Positions 35,326 through 47,247 of a stretch of 64,000 bases of DNA are shown here, piece by piece; position 1 is the first letter of the stretch, and each line of letters starts with the position of its first letter. Origin of the DNA: Hyperoplus lanceolatus (Eukaryota > Chordata > Actinopteri > Uranoscopiformes > Ammodytidae); NCBI GenBank assembly GCA_026929865.2, contig CM049402.1, positions 6,567,001-6,631,000 on the forward strand, written 5' to 3'. The notes under the pieces were generated by a model. It had not been told where the DNA came from. It made no database searches and was given only the letters and a program-made list of their open reading frames with translations. Made by a program: the position numbers and the translations under genes.

Positions 35326-36570
35326 GGAGAACGGGGGAATCTGAGGCATCGGGTAATGTGAGCCACCCCCTGTATCTAGGCAACGGAAAACATTTGTGGT
35401 CATGTGAGATATATGTTTTCAAGCCCCTCTCATTTCCCCATGGCCCTGAAACAGAGGACCTCATGGTGCTGTGGTTAGCATGTTTTTTTTCACCAAAATA
35501 GGTATTTTGCACTTAAAAGTAAATTTTCTTGCTGTCAACTTAATCAACTGTTGTGCCAAAGCAAATGTATTCACGTAGAAAAACTTATATCATACGTGTT
35601 GATGAACTACCAACATATGAAACCATGTGATGATGATAACTGAAGATTAGCCTAAAATGCTAAGAGAGGTAGTTTTTTCTCAAATTGTGGAGGTGGGGGA
35701 AAGTGAGCCAAATGCTGTGGGGGAAAGTAAGCCACTGTCTCACTTTCCCCCACCATGAGGCACAAGTTAAGTTTAGTCTTAAACATATTTTAATGTAATA
35801 TTACATGACATTATGTTGTATTTTAATGTCATACACATTGTAGAAAAGCCATCATGCCAAGGAAATACACCAGGAAGACGACCTCGGGCAACCACACGGA
35901 AAGAGCACATTCTCATCTTTCCCTGTAACCTTCAGGGCTGGAATGTAGAGTAGGCCTAGTTGTAGAGTATGACAGGCTGCTGTTATAATCCAGTTGGGTA
36001 TTCTCCTGTGTTCTGAGTCCCTGGCTGTTCTCGCTGGTTCTGATTTTCTTATGCTTTGAACCCCAAACACTAGCTGGCTCTAAGGGTCCTGTGTTCTGAC
36101 CCCCAGACTTTGTTCTAATCTAACTGGTTCTATCTTTCATTTGAATCTTATTAATTTTGTTCAGAGTTACTTTCAAGTGTTTAGAAAATTTGCTTTGTTA
36201 ATTGACCAAACCCCATCATTCTTTTACTAGTCCGACATTAGTTCTGGGATGTGTGGCTAGCTTTCAGGATTCTTACTGTTACAATATGTGTAGTTATGGT
36301 AGTTTCAGAGTGGAAAAAGTAAGTGGATCAGTTTACCCCACAGCTGGGGTAAAGTGAGCCACATGACAACTTTTTTTAAAACAATCATATTTTCACTGCC
36401 CTTTGTCTTGAAAAAATTCTGCTAATGCTTATTTCTAGGAAACATCCTGAATTAATGGGAAATGTGTAAATTTGAGTGATAAATCATTTTAGCTCGCTTA
36501 GAGGGGAGCAAATGTAAAAAGTGGCGAACGGTGCTTGAAACAACTATATTTTTACCCGCCCTGTCTCACC
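35326..36570 (+). mobile_element. Pogo-like (Tc1/mariner) remnant, right end lost
   Basis: The left end follows a TA (ggggagaacgggggaatctg). Subterminal blocks of the type ggggaaagtgagcca recur at 35696-35711, 35720-35735 and 36349-36362, a texture known from fish pogo-type elements. A start of the transposase lies at 35854. No inverted copy of the left terminus was found on the right, so the right boundary is approximate. Confidence 0.5.
35854..35928 (+). pseudogene. Pogo-like transposase, N-terminal fragment
   Basis: The ATG at 35854 opens MPRKYTRKTTSGNHTERAHS and stops after 24 codons. Pogo/CENPB-type transposases in fish start with M-P-R-x-Y-x-R-K-T, the beginning of a helix-turn-helix DNA-binding domain. 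The rest of that domain and the DDE domain are missing. Confidence 0.5.
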
Positions 36571-36597
36571 TATACACATTCATAAACTATGATTATG

Positions 36598-36840
36598 ACA
36601 TTGGCTGAGTTAGAGTATACAGAATATAAAAAGATGATACTGATTTATAAGCATTTTCAGTCAATGGCAGATAAATCCCTGTGTTTTAAAGCGATCGATA
36701 AGGCTAGCAGTCCATCAATTGCATTTCATTATTTATTCCCTGTTGGAGCCGCTCACTCCTCCTTTAAGTAATAGTTTGTATTCACACTGCGCTGGCTCAT
36801 GAATAAATGTTTTGCTTAGGACATTTCCTTAACCTCCCAT
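36598..36840 (+). repeat. Duplicated unique segment, copy 2
   Basis: Matches 35050-35217 as described there and carries an extra block (tattccctgttggagccgct, tcacactgcgctggct). Copies 1 and 2 flank the pogo-like remnant. Confidence 0.75.
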
Positions 36841-38440
36841 TTGGTTGGTAGACATGTTACTTTAGACCCTCCCCGCCATGTTTTATTCATAGATATTTCT
36901 TGCATCCAGGCCGGCCATGCAGACCTAGAGGCCTCAGTAGTAGTAGACCCATGTATTTTATCCCTCTGATGTTTTGATAAGATCACTCACACTCCTCCTG
37001 AACATGTTTTTTCCATCTCTCTGTCTACCGTTTCATTCATCCCTGATGCGTGCGCTCCATCTCTTTCCACAACATTAGGCTACAACACATTTGCTTTTCC
37101 AAAGGAGTCTATCCGTTGGAGCCCAGCGGCCTGGCGTATGGCTGTGATAGAGGCAGGCATCATCATATGTGTGTTTGTGTGTGTCTGAATGGCTCTGTCT
37201 GTTAGTCATTCCACCCAGTGAGATCTTCTTACAAGCAACCAATGCCTATAAAAACAAGACCAAAAAAAGTAACCATTTCTTTTACAATTGCAAAGAGCCT
37301 ATGTATATACTATAATACATCTAATCATTTCCATCTCTACAATAATAATAAGGGAATTATTTTGGCATCCACTTCATCAATAACGTAACATATCATATTC
37401 ATTGTATAGACTCATTTGTTTTGATTGAAAAAATTGTTTTTGTATCACTTTAAAAAATAACAAGATAATAACATGAAACTTAAACTTTATGTAATGCAAT
37501 GGGCAGCAGCCCAAATAAGTGACTGCACTTTAGAAACAAGCCTAGATAACTACAACCCCCTACAGACAATGTTATATTTGTAAGCGACTTTACCCCCAAA
37601 AAACAGGCCCAAAGTCACTTTTGAAAAGCGGACATGGCAACGCTGTTCAGACTGCCTGTTCTCTGGATGAGCGGCTCTAGTCCCTCTCTGTCTGATGCTC
37701 CTACCGAGCTGAACAGCCTGCTGTTACCCCGGGCCTGAGGGACAGCCTGCCTCCGTCCCAAAAAGGAAAAGACCAAAGAAAAAAAGGAAAAAATCGGAGT
37801 GAAAATCAATTTCTCATTAAACAAATTTGTAAAGGCGGCGTCAAAAAGGTGTTGAACATTTGCTCTGGCCCAGCTGTCAGCCTGATGTGACCTTGAGAAT
37901 GCAATGGGTTAGGGCTGACTAATAGCGTGTGCATGCCATGTTGAGGAAGAAGAAGCTGCTTTTGTCTCACTCTCTGATTGATGGTTGGGTCATTGCTCCC
38001 ATCTCCATCCACAGCAAAGAGAAAAACACACTGGCACAAATCAACATGCAAATCAATGGGAGGCTGTGTATCCGTGTGTTTGCATCTACCAATGTTACTG
38101 GACGTTACATATCAACATTCAACTGTTTAAGTGGACATAAAAGCATCACGATACTTTCGTATCTGACTACAAAGACAAAAGATGGTGGACATTTTTTTTC
38201 CAGAGGAAAATGCTATATTTGTAGGTAATTTCTGTATTTAAATGTGTTTTGATGACATTTATAGTGACAAATATTCACTTTGCTTTTAACATATTGATTC
38301 AGTAAATGCGTATGATATTTAGTTTCTTAAAGTTTGGTCATAAAAGATCTGTCTCACCAGCAAATCGTTGGAAAGCAACATCATGTTGCCAAATGTTAAA
38401 ATGGTGACATGTATACGTGTCTAATAAACTACTCTATATA
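36841..38440. other. No gene seen
   Basis: Unassigned, repeat-poor sequence; only short TG words and ATAATAAT stretches. Confidence 0.5.
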
Positions 38441-38840
38441 TACAGTCATATGAAAAAGTTTGGGAACCCCTCTCAGCTGGCATTATAATTGACTCTGCTT
38501 TCACACAAAAAGATAAAAGTGGTATATCTTTCATTTACCAGGAACAGCTAAGTACTGGGATGTTTTCCAAACAAAGATTTTTTGAAAAGCAGCATTTAGT
38601 TTTATGAAATTAAATAAAATGTGAAAAACTGGCTGTGCAAAAATATGGGAACCCTTGTGGTCTTGCTGATTTTAATGCCTGTAACAGCATGTAAAACTGA
38701 GGACTTTAAACACAAAATTGGTTGGATTATGTTGTTAAGCCTTGAACCTCATATAAAGGTCTGTTTAATCATGATAAAAGGTATTTTAGGTGCCTAAATG
38801 CAAGTTCCACTTCTCTTTGACTCTCTGCAGAAGTGAGACA

Positions 38841-39366
38841 GAATGCGATCATCAAAACAGCTCCCAAAAGATCTTAAAAACAAAGATTATTCATTGTCAT
38901 GGTTTAGCGGAAGGCTACAAGAAGCTTTCCCAAAGGTTTCAATTGTCAATTTCTACTGTAAGGAACGTTGTCAGGGAATAGAAGGACACAGGCACAGTTG
39001 CAGTTAAACCCAGGTCTAGCAGACCAAGAAAAGTACAAGAGTGGCATATGCGGCGGATTGTGAGAATGGTTGCACACAAGCCACAGATCACCTCCAAAGA
39101 CCTGCAAGAACATCTGGCTGCAGATTGTGCAGATCTGTACATGGTTCTACAATTCAGTGCAATTTGCACCAAAACATCTGTATGGCCGGGTGATGAGAAG
39201 GAAGCCCTTTCTGCGCCCACGCCACAGACACAGTTGCATGGAGTATGCAAAAGCTCATTTAGACAAGCCAGATTCATATTGGAAGAAAATGCTTTGGACT
39301 GATGAGACAAAAATTAAGTTATTTGGTCTTTATAAAAAGCAGATGTTTTGGTGCAAATTGCGCTGA
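38841..39366 (+). pseudogene. Tc1-like transposase of the outer element, N-terminal part
   Basis: Read over several frames it gives SKDLQEHLAA of the DNA-binding domain, then LYGRVMRRKPFLRPRHRHSC, YAKAHLDKPDSYWKKMLWTD and ETKIKLFG, which holds the first catalytic aspartate. Stop codons and frameshifts break the first part. The coding sequence ends at the nested element, so the second and third acidic residues of this family are lost. Confidence 0.75.
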
Positions 39367-39383
39367 ATTGTTGAACGATGTAC

Positions 39384-40110
39384 AAATACACAATCTGTTT
39401 CAGAGAATATGGCAGTACATCCAACCGGCCTCACAACCGCAGACCACGTGTAACCACACCAGCCCAGGACCTCCACATCCAGCAGGTTCACCTCCAAGAT
39501 CGTCTGAGACCAGCTGTTAACGAAACTTTGTTACTTATATGTATCATAACATTGTACTGTAAAACATTCATCTACTGTTTTCCTATGAACCTTGTTTGAC
39601 CTCACAAGAGAGGTACTGTGAATGTCCTTGCAGAAAGGAGTAGATAGACTCCCACATTCCGTTCTCAGATAAGAATATCTGCACAATTAAAACTCATCCC
39701 CCATATTTTCCAGAAACTCAAGGACACACAAACCTAGTTTGGTTCGCATACACCTTTTTCATGCATAAAACCTTGTACATCTGTTCATTTAAGATAATGC
39801 ACGGTAAACAAGATAATGCACGGCCCCATGTTGCAAGGATCTGTACACAATTCTTGGAAGCTGAAAATGTCCCAGTTCTTGCATGGCCAGCATACTCACC
39901 GGACATGTCACCCATTGAGCATGTTTGGGATGTGCTTGACCGGCGTATACGACAGCGTGCACCACTTCCCACTAATATCCAGAAACTTCGCACAGCCATT
40001 GAAGAGGAGTGGACCAACATTCCACAGGCCACAATTGTCAATCTGATAAACTCTATTCGAAGAAGATGTGTTGCACTGCATGAGGCAAATGGTGGTCACA
40101 CCAGATACTG
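39384..40110 (+). pseudogene. Tc1-like transposase of the nested element, internally deleted
   Basis: The first part (REYGSTSNRPHNRRPRVTTP, then AQDLHIQQVHLQDRLRP) is a piece of the Tc1 helix-turn-helix region. After about 250 bp of unrelated sequence (39530-39790), the C-terminal catalytic region follows: QDNARPHVA with the second aspartate, YSPDMSPIEHVWDVLDRRIR with the third acidic residue, and the usual end ALHEANGGHTRY at 40110. The first aspartate region is missing. A 14-base direct repeat (aagataatgcacgg, 39791 and 39810) marks the internal junction. Confidence 0.75.
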
Positions 40111-40478
40111 ACTGGTTCTGAGTCCCCAGACCCCCAATAAAGCAAAACAAATGCACATTTCAGAGTGGCCTTTTATTGTGGACAGTCTAAGGCACACCTG
40201 TGCACTAATCATGATGTCAGATCAGCATCTTGATGTAGCACACCTGTGAGGTGGGATGGATTATCTCAGCAAAGCAGAAGTGCTCACTATCACACATTTA
40301 GACAGATCTGTGAACAATGTTTGAGAGAAATGGTAATATTGTGTATCTGGAATGAATTTTAGATCTTTAAGTCCATCTCATGAAAAATGGGAGCAAAAAC
40401 AAAAGTGTTGCATTTATATTTTTGTTGAGTGTGTAATGCCGGCTGAGAGGGGTTCCCAAACTTTTTCATATGACTGTA

Positions 40479-41713
40479 TATGTTTTTAAAGTGACATAAT
40501 TTTTCTCTGGAGACTGGGTTGCTTTGGCAGGGGCCATCGTTCAAAGAGCAAACGGTTAAGAGACAGACATAGACAGGGAGACACATGGAGGGCATATAAG
40601 AAGACAGAAAAGAAAGTGTGAAGTGCCGTCACAGGCCAGAGGAGGTGAATGTCATCTTGTCCCTGCGTCCTCTCTCTCTCTTGGCAGAGGAGGTGAATTA
40701 CCCGGTCTTATGTGCTCATACATCTTTTCTTTTACAGGTGACCGGCTTTCTCCCTTTAGAATTGACACCCACAATTTATACTCATTTCACTTCTTCCAGA
40801 GGCTCGGTGCTGAGGTGTACCTGCCACGGCATAGCCATAGAGTGAGTGGTCGTCGTGGGCTAGCTAATGCAGCCACACACCCACTGAGGTAATCCTTTAG
40901 AGGCGTCCCGAAATGTCAAACGGATCCCTCTATATCCTTGCATATACAGGGAAAGAGATATATCTTATTTAAGCCTGATTTAATTTGGACTGCTTGGCAC
41001 TGCATGACAAGGGGGAAGTGTTGTGTGCTGGAAAGAGGGGATGGGAGCTGGGGGAAATGCAAAAAGTCTTTCTTTATTTAGAGAGAACTTGGCGCGGTAC
41101 AACACAGGCCAGATGCAAGGCAAACTGGCACTGGCAGATGCAGTGGTCACAGATATTTCTCCATTCAGATTACCACCTGTATGGTCCATATGAATATTTA
41201 CTGAATGCTGTGGAGTGACTGCCTAAATGTGGCTTCTGTATGCGGCTTCTGTTTACTGCCATATTGTTCATAAAGGGAAATGCTGGCAGCGATTTGAAAG
41301 TGTAGCATTGATAATTCATTATGCTCAGTGGGGGATTGGCTCAAAACTTATGAATACAACTTTTCACTTGTGTCTTCGGTTCCCTGCAAGGATCCAATGC
41401 TGGTTCATATTAGAGTCTACTCTTGGTTGCACACAGGCTTACACGCTCATTTATGCCATACATTTCGGATTGTATCCATTCATTTGGTATGATATGGTTA
41501 GATTAATTTAATGTTTTTATCAGTTTGTAAGATTTGTTCCGGAGCTTTGCATCTAAGAATGTCATTACACCTTGTTTTCTGTACAGAACATATTCAAAAG
41601 CATAGATTAAGTTTCTACTTATCAGCCAGCCGTTTGGTTTCCATTCATCCCTATTCCATTTGAAAGTGAACCTGCAGAAACTTGCCGGAAAACAACAAAG
41701 CAATTACATTATA
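40479..41713. other. No proven gene; weak exon-like segment at 40739-40842
   Basis: A segment with acceptor-like cttttacag (ending 40737) and donor-like gtgagt (from about 40843) reads openly in one frame (DTHNLYSFHFFQRLGAEVYL), but I recognise no family. The rest is unassigned. Confidence 0.25.
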
Positions 41714-41852
41714 CTCAACAATCCCTCTTCTTAATGTTTTATTTAAAGTTATCCTATGTTGACATGGTATGGAAGTTGTGAGCCAGCCCCTTCTTTTAAT
41801 AGCTCTCAATGCTGGTGGCGATGCATTGGAGGAAGAAAATCCATGACCAGCT
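41714..41852. repeat. Duplicated segment, empty-site copy
   Basis: Runs ctcaacaatccctcttc-TTAA-tgtttta through gacatggtatggaagttgtg to gaccagctg. The same text occurs at 43196-43216 plus 44238-44359, where the single TTAA (41731-41734) is replaced by a 1,025-bp element. It is thus the unoccupied version of that site. The minus-strand open frame across it is probably incidental. Confidence 0.85.
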
Positions 41853-43195
41853 GCCAAAACACTGCACTAGTTTCTACAACATGTCATTACATCAGATGGG
41901 TACACGCAAACAAGACAACATTGTTAATAGGATGGTGTAAGTTTCTTTGTTTCCTCTGACGAGGTTTCTGGTGAATAGCTGACTCACTAATATTTTAGAT
42001 GTTGTAGCATCTTCACAGTAAATGTACTGACAGAGAGATAAGCTGTTGTAAGTGTCTGTTCAATACTGTATAACACAGTGAGAACAATAACATCTTGAGC
42101 CTGAGAACATGTTGTGGAAGATGAGTTGAGGTTAGACACTGCAGGCAAGCAGATCAATGGTGGAACAAGTCTTATATGTGAATAGTTGCAAACACGTGTT
42201 TCCTTTACATTCAATTCAGTTAATTTTGCATGTTCCCATTGAGCCCATCTTTACATCAGGACACATAATTAATTTAAAAATAAAAGTAGTGCAATTTAAA
42301 TGATGCTACATTTTTGTGCTATTCTGGCAATTATACATATTACAACTTCATTTATGCAATGCTGAAAAAGGTTCGACAACAGTGCAGTCTTGCTACCCAC
42401 ACATTACAAATCAACAGTTTTACCTTGAAACGTAACACAACTTATTCTGATGTTATCGTCAATGCTTCTCCACAAAATATGACAGTGTGGTCATTGTTTT
42501 ACCTTTTAAAAGGATCATATAATGGTATGGAAACAGTATATTGTCAGTACTTGTTCCACTATTTATTTGTACGACTCATTCCACAAACCTACTATAAGGC
42601 ATGCTGAATGGGGTTCAAATATTTGTCATGCACCCACTCTCCTGTTCAGTCCAGACCCTCGCGATTAACTTCCAAAATCCACATACCAATGCAAGCCTGG
42701 GCTGTCATTAAATATGTATAACTAATATTGGAAATAACCTTCTATCCGTTGCATGCATGGCTGCAGGGAGTTTTGGAAAGAGTAGTTGAGAGGTGATGTT
42801 CTCTTTCTGAAGTTTTTTCCAGCTCACCACACACTAATCCATACTGACAGAGTAGCTCCACAGGAATGCAGAGAGACACAGGCTAGACTACCCCACTATT
42901 CTGTTCATTTGCTGGTAAAGCGAGGTTCTTCCTGTACGCGGAGGGTGTTTTTATTACGCATCGATAAAGAAGACAGTCATTGCTTGCTCGATAAGTAAGT
43001 CAATATAAAAATGAATCCTGTTGGCAAAGGTCCTCAAAGAAGCAAAGGTCCTTGTGACCCCTGTTTTTATTATCTCCATCCATTTCTCTTGCTCTTTTCT
43101 TACGCTTTGGGAAATGTAGTGTTAATGCTCAGAGGTCACTGAGAGCTTTATCTGTCTACGTCTGCTACCCTGAATGTGCAAAGGCCTTCACCCTC
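41853..43195. other. No gene seen
   Basis: Unassigned AT-rich sequence between the two copies of the duplicated segment. Confidence 0.5.
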
Positions 43196-44359
43196 CTCAA
43201 CAATCCCTCTTCTTAAAGGGACTCTTACCGATCCTGCAATTGAGAATTACAGCACTATCATACCATCCCGTCTCCCTCCAATGCCCCACCCCCTCATTCT
43301 CATCCACGGTGTTTTATTTTTTTTGTTGAAGAAACTTTATTTACAGAAGCAGACTTACAAACTACTGCCTCCGCGCATGCACGTGAGTTATATTGTAGCG
43401 GAAGAAACTGGTGGCCGTACCGGTACCGCGCTGATCTTCTTGTATCACTGGTTTCACTTCAGAGGTGTCGGCCAGAACACCACTTATGGCCAAAAACGTC
43501 AGACTATAAGCATGAGACTAGGAGAGGAGGAGTAGGGTCTTATCCGCTCTTTATTTTCCTTCTTTCACAGGCAAAGCCGCATATAGATTGCGGGAAAAGA
43601 ACAAAAGCTTAAACTCCGCTTGTGAGGAGATCGTTAGAACAGCTGTTGTGACCCGCGAATCGCAGCCATTAATAACATGCAAACTATATTATAACAGCGA
43701 TCGGGACTGCATGTACATATTCACATTTAAACTCAGATAAACACGTTTCCATGTGGAATGATCGCTTACTGCGGCAACGCTCACACATCTGACCGAGGGA
43801 GAAGAGAAAGGAAACTTACTAAGCAGGCTCTCTGGCCGACTGACGTCACGGCCCAACTGACTGCTATCCACACTGAACAAAACACATCTTAACACACTGT
43901 AAGAAATAACAACACTGTAACTTATGAACGTTGGGGCCTTTTCTACAATGGTCGCTACTCGCTACCGTCTGCCGTGGAATCAAAACAAACCCTCTAGTTG
44001 AGAATGCGAATACAGAAGCAGACGGCAAACAGACAGGTCTGTCGGCCAATCAAATCGTTCGGTCCGAATAATATCATTGGTTGAAGTTTTCACAAAATAT
44101 TATGAGTTTGAAATCATTGTTTGTTTTTACTCCTGGTGGGTCTGTCTTGCATTTTAGAGTGTCATTACCTTATTAATACCATTTTAACCTAATCCAAAAA
44201 AAGTGTAAAAATGCAACAAAGGTAAGGGTAGCTTTAATGTTTTAATTAAAGTTATCCTATTTTGACATGGTATGGAAGTTGTGAGCCAGCCCCTTCTTTT
44301 AATAGCTCTCATTGCTAGGTGGCGATGCATTGGAGGAAGAAAATCCATGACCAGCTGGT
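43196..44359. repeat. Duplicated segment, filled-site copy
   Basis: Left part 43196-43216 and right part 44234-44359 together match 41714-41852 with few differences; the TTAA element lies between. The downstream match ends at gaccagctg (44359). Confidence 0.85.
43213..44237. mobile_element. TTAA-flanked DNA transposon, family 6
   Basis: TTAA at 43213-43216 and 44234-44237. The left end AGGGACTCTTACC and reverse-complemented right end AGCTACCCTTACC are inverted repeats with few mismatches. The empty copy at 41731 shows that one TTAA became two on insertion. The 1,025-bp interior has no recognisable transposase; its minus and plus open frames show no domain. Confidence 0.85.
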
Positions 44360-44667
44360 GTGATGAACACTTTCAGTACCTTTTATGCATGTAAAAACAG
44401 AATGTTTTCAAGCAATGTTCAACATTGAGATTTTTGTCTGGTTTGCTTCCATAACATATAACAGGTCTTCTTTAAAGAAGAAGAGCTGTTATACTACTTT
44501 TCTAGTCTTAATTTCTCATGAATGCCTCATATAGAGCAACCTGACACGAATCACAGCACAAAAAACCATTTAGATTTTCGGGGAAACTCTTCCTCTCATC
44601 TGGGTGCATTCAGCAGTTTCTTTCCACACTCGGTTTTGCGCTTCTCCTCCTCCTCGCCCCTTTAGTA
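44360..44667. other. No gene seen
   Basis: Short unassigned spacer. Confidence 0.5.
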
Positions 44668-44675
44668 TGGTTAAA

Positions 44676-45238
44676 TTAGCCTGGCTCCGCCCGCCCACAT
44701 ACTTCCACCCAAATTTCATTTTCCTCTCAGTAGTCAGTCTGGGGATGGGTCGTATTAGTGGGATTTTGCTCGAACACATTTCTGGGTGTCCAATCAGCGA
44801 ACAGAGGAAGGGGCTGAAAACGATGACGTTGAAGTTGCGCTCCAGTTTCAGTTGAATGCTGCTCGGAAATTTCCGACTTGGTAGTTCTGAGTTCCAACCT
44901 GTCTGTGTTCCAGTGCATCTGCTCGGGAAAGTATGGACGCCTACAACCTTTCTCACCCAAATAACTAAACGTTAGGCTCTAGCAAGTTACCGTTGCCACG
45001 TACCGGTAGATCCATAGACTATGTATTGAAGTCGGAAATTTCGGAGTATCCTGTACAACTGGAACGCACCGTCAGAAGCCGACCAAACGTTATGCATTTG
45101 GTTGGCTAATCCAGAGTGGCACTGAGCAGATCCAATAGTTTTAAACTTCAACTGACACCCGCCTCCAAGTGAGTTACAGCAGTTCCAGACCTTCTGTACA
45201 AATGAAATGAAGTACGATGGTCTGGTAGCACCAGGCTA
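44676..45238. mobile_element. Short hAT-type element, family CTAGCCTGG copy 2
   Basis: Perfect 8-bp duplication TGGTTAAA at 44668-44675 and 45239-45246; ends TTAGCCTGG and CCAGGCTA. It aligns with 18634-19008 except for an extra block of about 220 bp at 44855-45073. Confidence 0.85.
44855..45073. repeat. Nested inverted-repeat insert in hAT copy 2
   Basis: Absent from copy 1. CTCGGAAATTTCCGACTT at 44862-44879 is inverted at 45029-45046 (AAGTCGGAAATTTCGGAG), one mismatch. It looks like a small separate element; its target duplication is not clear. Confidence 0.6.
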
Positions 45239-45246
45239 TGGTTAAA

Positions 45247-47247
45247 TATGGCTATAAATCATTATCACAACGTTTATAGTTCATAAAAGTCAAAAAAGAT
45301 ACTAGTATATACTGCATAAAAGGTTCAAAATTCACAATGAGGTGTTTATTTGACTAAACCCTGTCTGTTTGCATCTGTACATTTCTCCTATACGACTATC
45401 GTTAACGGACATCTCAACATTAGTTTTTTCTTTTTTAGTTGTTATCTATAAGTAATTTTTTTTAACAATCCTTTGTAATAATAACTACTGTTACAATAGA
45501 GTGGGCAGAGGGAATTGAGGAAATTCTCGCCCCAAAACAAAGAGACCCTGTCAGCTGATGCAGTCATCTCCTAGGAGTGAAGACGGGTTAATAACAGACA
45601 GATGGATGAATTGTTGACCCTGTGTGCTGTCAGTGGAACTGGGATATGAGTATTCTCAGCACGGGCAGCTAGCATATTCCAGTCCATCTAGCAAAAAGAG
45701 ATACTATTTGTTTCACAGAGAGCATTGTTTTGTTGATGGAAAATTGTCCAACTGGCTTGTTCATCTTCTCGGAAAGCATCACTGTTAACAGTTAAAGAGC
45801 GAGCATAGCCCTGACTATAAACAGATAATCCCATTATTCTATTACATGTGTCTCGCAGTCGCTGCACACGGTCCAGTGTGTGTATATAGTTTGTGTACAG
45901 TGGAGTGAATTTATCAGCCGACACATAAGGCTGTGTGGTCAAAGAGAAATATATGCAACAAGGAATAATATGCAATGCATGCTAACAATCTGTGCTTTGT
46001 TTTTGTCATACCTTTCTGCACACACACATTTAGAACCTGTTGTCTAGGAGACCATTCATTGTTTGGATGTGTTGTCAAGGAAACAAATATGGGAGGGGGG
46101 GGGGGATTTTTTTATGCTGAAATCTATAGAAATTGTATCTGCTAGGTTGAAAACACGGAGTGGTGCAGCCTAGTTGGATGAGTGCTTCAAATAAAATAGA
46201 TCTTCCAACGAGGCAAGGGCTTTTTATTGATTTTTCTATTGTCTTAATAATATAAAAATGGAGCCTGGACGTTGTAAATAATTCCAATAATTTCTTTTTA
46301 TTGCAGTCCAGCTCAACCTTTTACCTATTGGGGCTGAACATTGTGTGTGTTTGGGGGGTGGATGGAAACTACCACATAAGTCGTATAATAAAGTATAATT
46401 ACCGCCTGGGCACCCCCCTGTCTATACTTCTGAATAAGAAAGGATGTCAAAATGCTCATTATCACCTGTGATTACTGGTGCAAAAGGTTAAGCCCATTCA
46501 ATCCCTCGGCTCAATTCGCTACAAAATCCAGGGAAAATACTACAAAGACTGGGGGGATTTGTGAGCCCGCCGACTGATCAGTTTTGTTGCTTTGCGGAGA
46601 ATAATTGCATGTTCTGCATAAGCAGTCATAGCGTAGTTTAATTGCAGTTGCCTTTGCCCAGAAGAACAGCAAGCAGATGGGAATCCAAGGAATTGGACAC
46701 GTTGCATATTGTGTAAGATTTTATAAAAAATTTAAAAATAAAACAATATGGCCTTAATATCTTCACATAGCCTGGTTTCTCTCCTTTTTCAAACATCCCC
46801 TGATTGCGTCACATCACTGTTCTACTCGGCTGCTTCTCCATCCATTGCTCCATATCTTCCACCGCTTCACCTGGTATGTTCAGGAATGTTTGATGCAGAC
46901 AGTCTTGCAATAATCATACCCCCCCCCTATCTTTTGCCCACATGCTGATAAAGCGCGCAAACACAATTTTCCATCTCCCTCTGGCAATCACAGGATTTTT
47001 TTTTACAGGGGGATGAATCATTCATTCAGCGTGACAGTGAAGACCTGCCCTGGCTGCAAAAGTTCTGACAACTTTGCATGTTAGGAACTAGGGCTTCACA
47101 AGGTCACAAGTTTTCAAACAACAAGTGAGCAGAAGAAAGCAAATTCAAAGCGGCTGCTGGTTTCTATTTGAAGCAATGAGCTGTAACAATGTCAGTAATA
47201 GCACCACACTTAACATTTTTAAAAGCTTCACTCAGACAGAAGCTTAA
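45247..47247. other. No gene seen; repeat trace at about 45325-45425
   Basis: Weak likeness to 6990-7090 at 45325-45425. A G run at 46091-46106. The stretch 46560-46720 (gcggagaataattgcatg, gtagtttaattgcag) looks unique and possibly constrained. The open frame 45688-45975 on the minus strand has no recognised domain. Confidence 0.4.

Larger units (their letters stand above)
38443..40476 (+). mobile_element. Tc1-like transposon with a second Tc1-like element nested in it
   Basis: TA at 38441-38442 and 40477-40478; inverted ends CAGTCATATGAAAAAGTTTG and its inverse, continuing GGAACCCCTCTCAGC. The left half carries its own transposase remnant to about 39366. From about 39380 to 40436 the sequence belongs to a different Tc1-like family ending tatttttgttgagtg. 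The last 40 bp return to the outer element. Confidence 0.85.

Noticed and set aside
41651..41857. A 68-codon minus-strand gene shared with 44240-44360
   Set aside because: The sharing is explained by the duplicated segment, and the frame continues into unrelated flank in only one copy.
45688..45975. 95-codon minus-strand frame
   Set aside because: Not low-complexity, but I recognise no family and see no exon structure.
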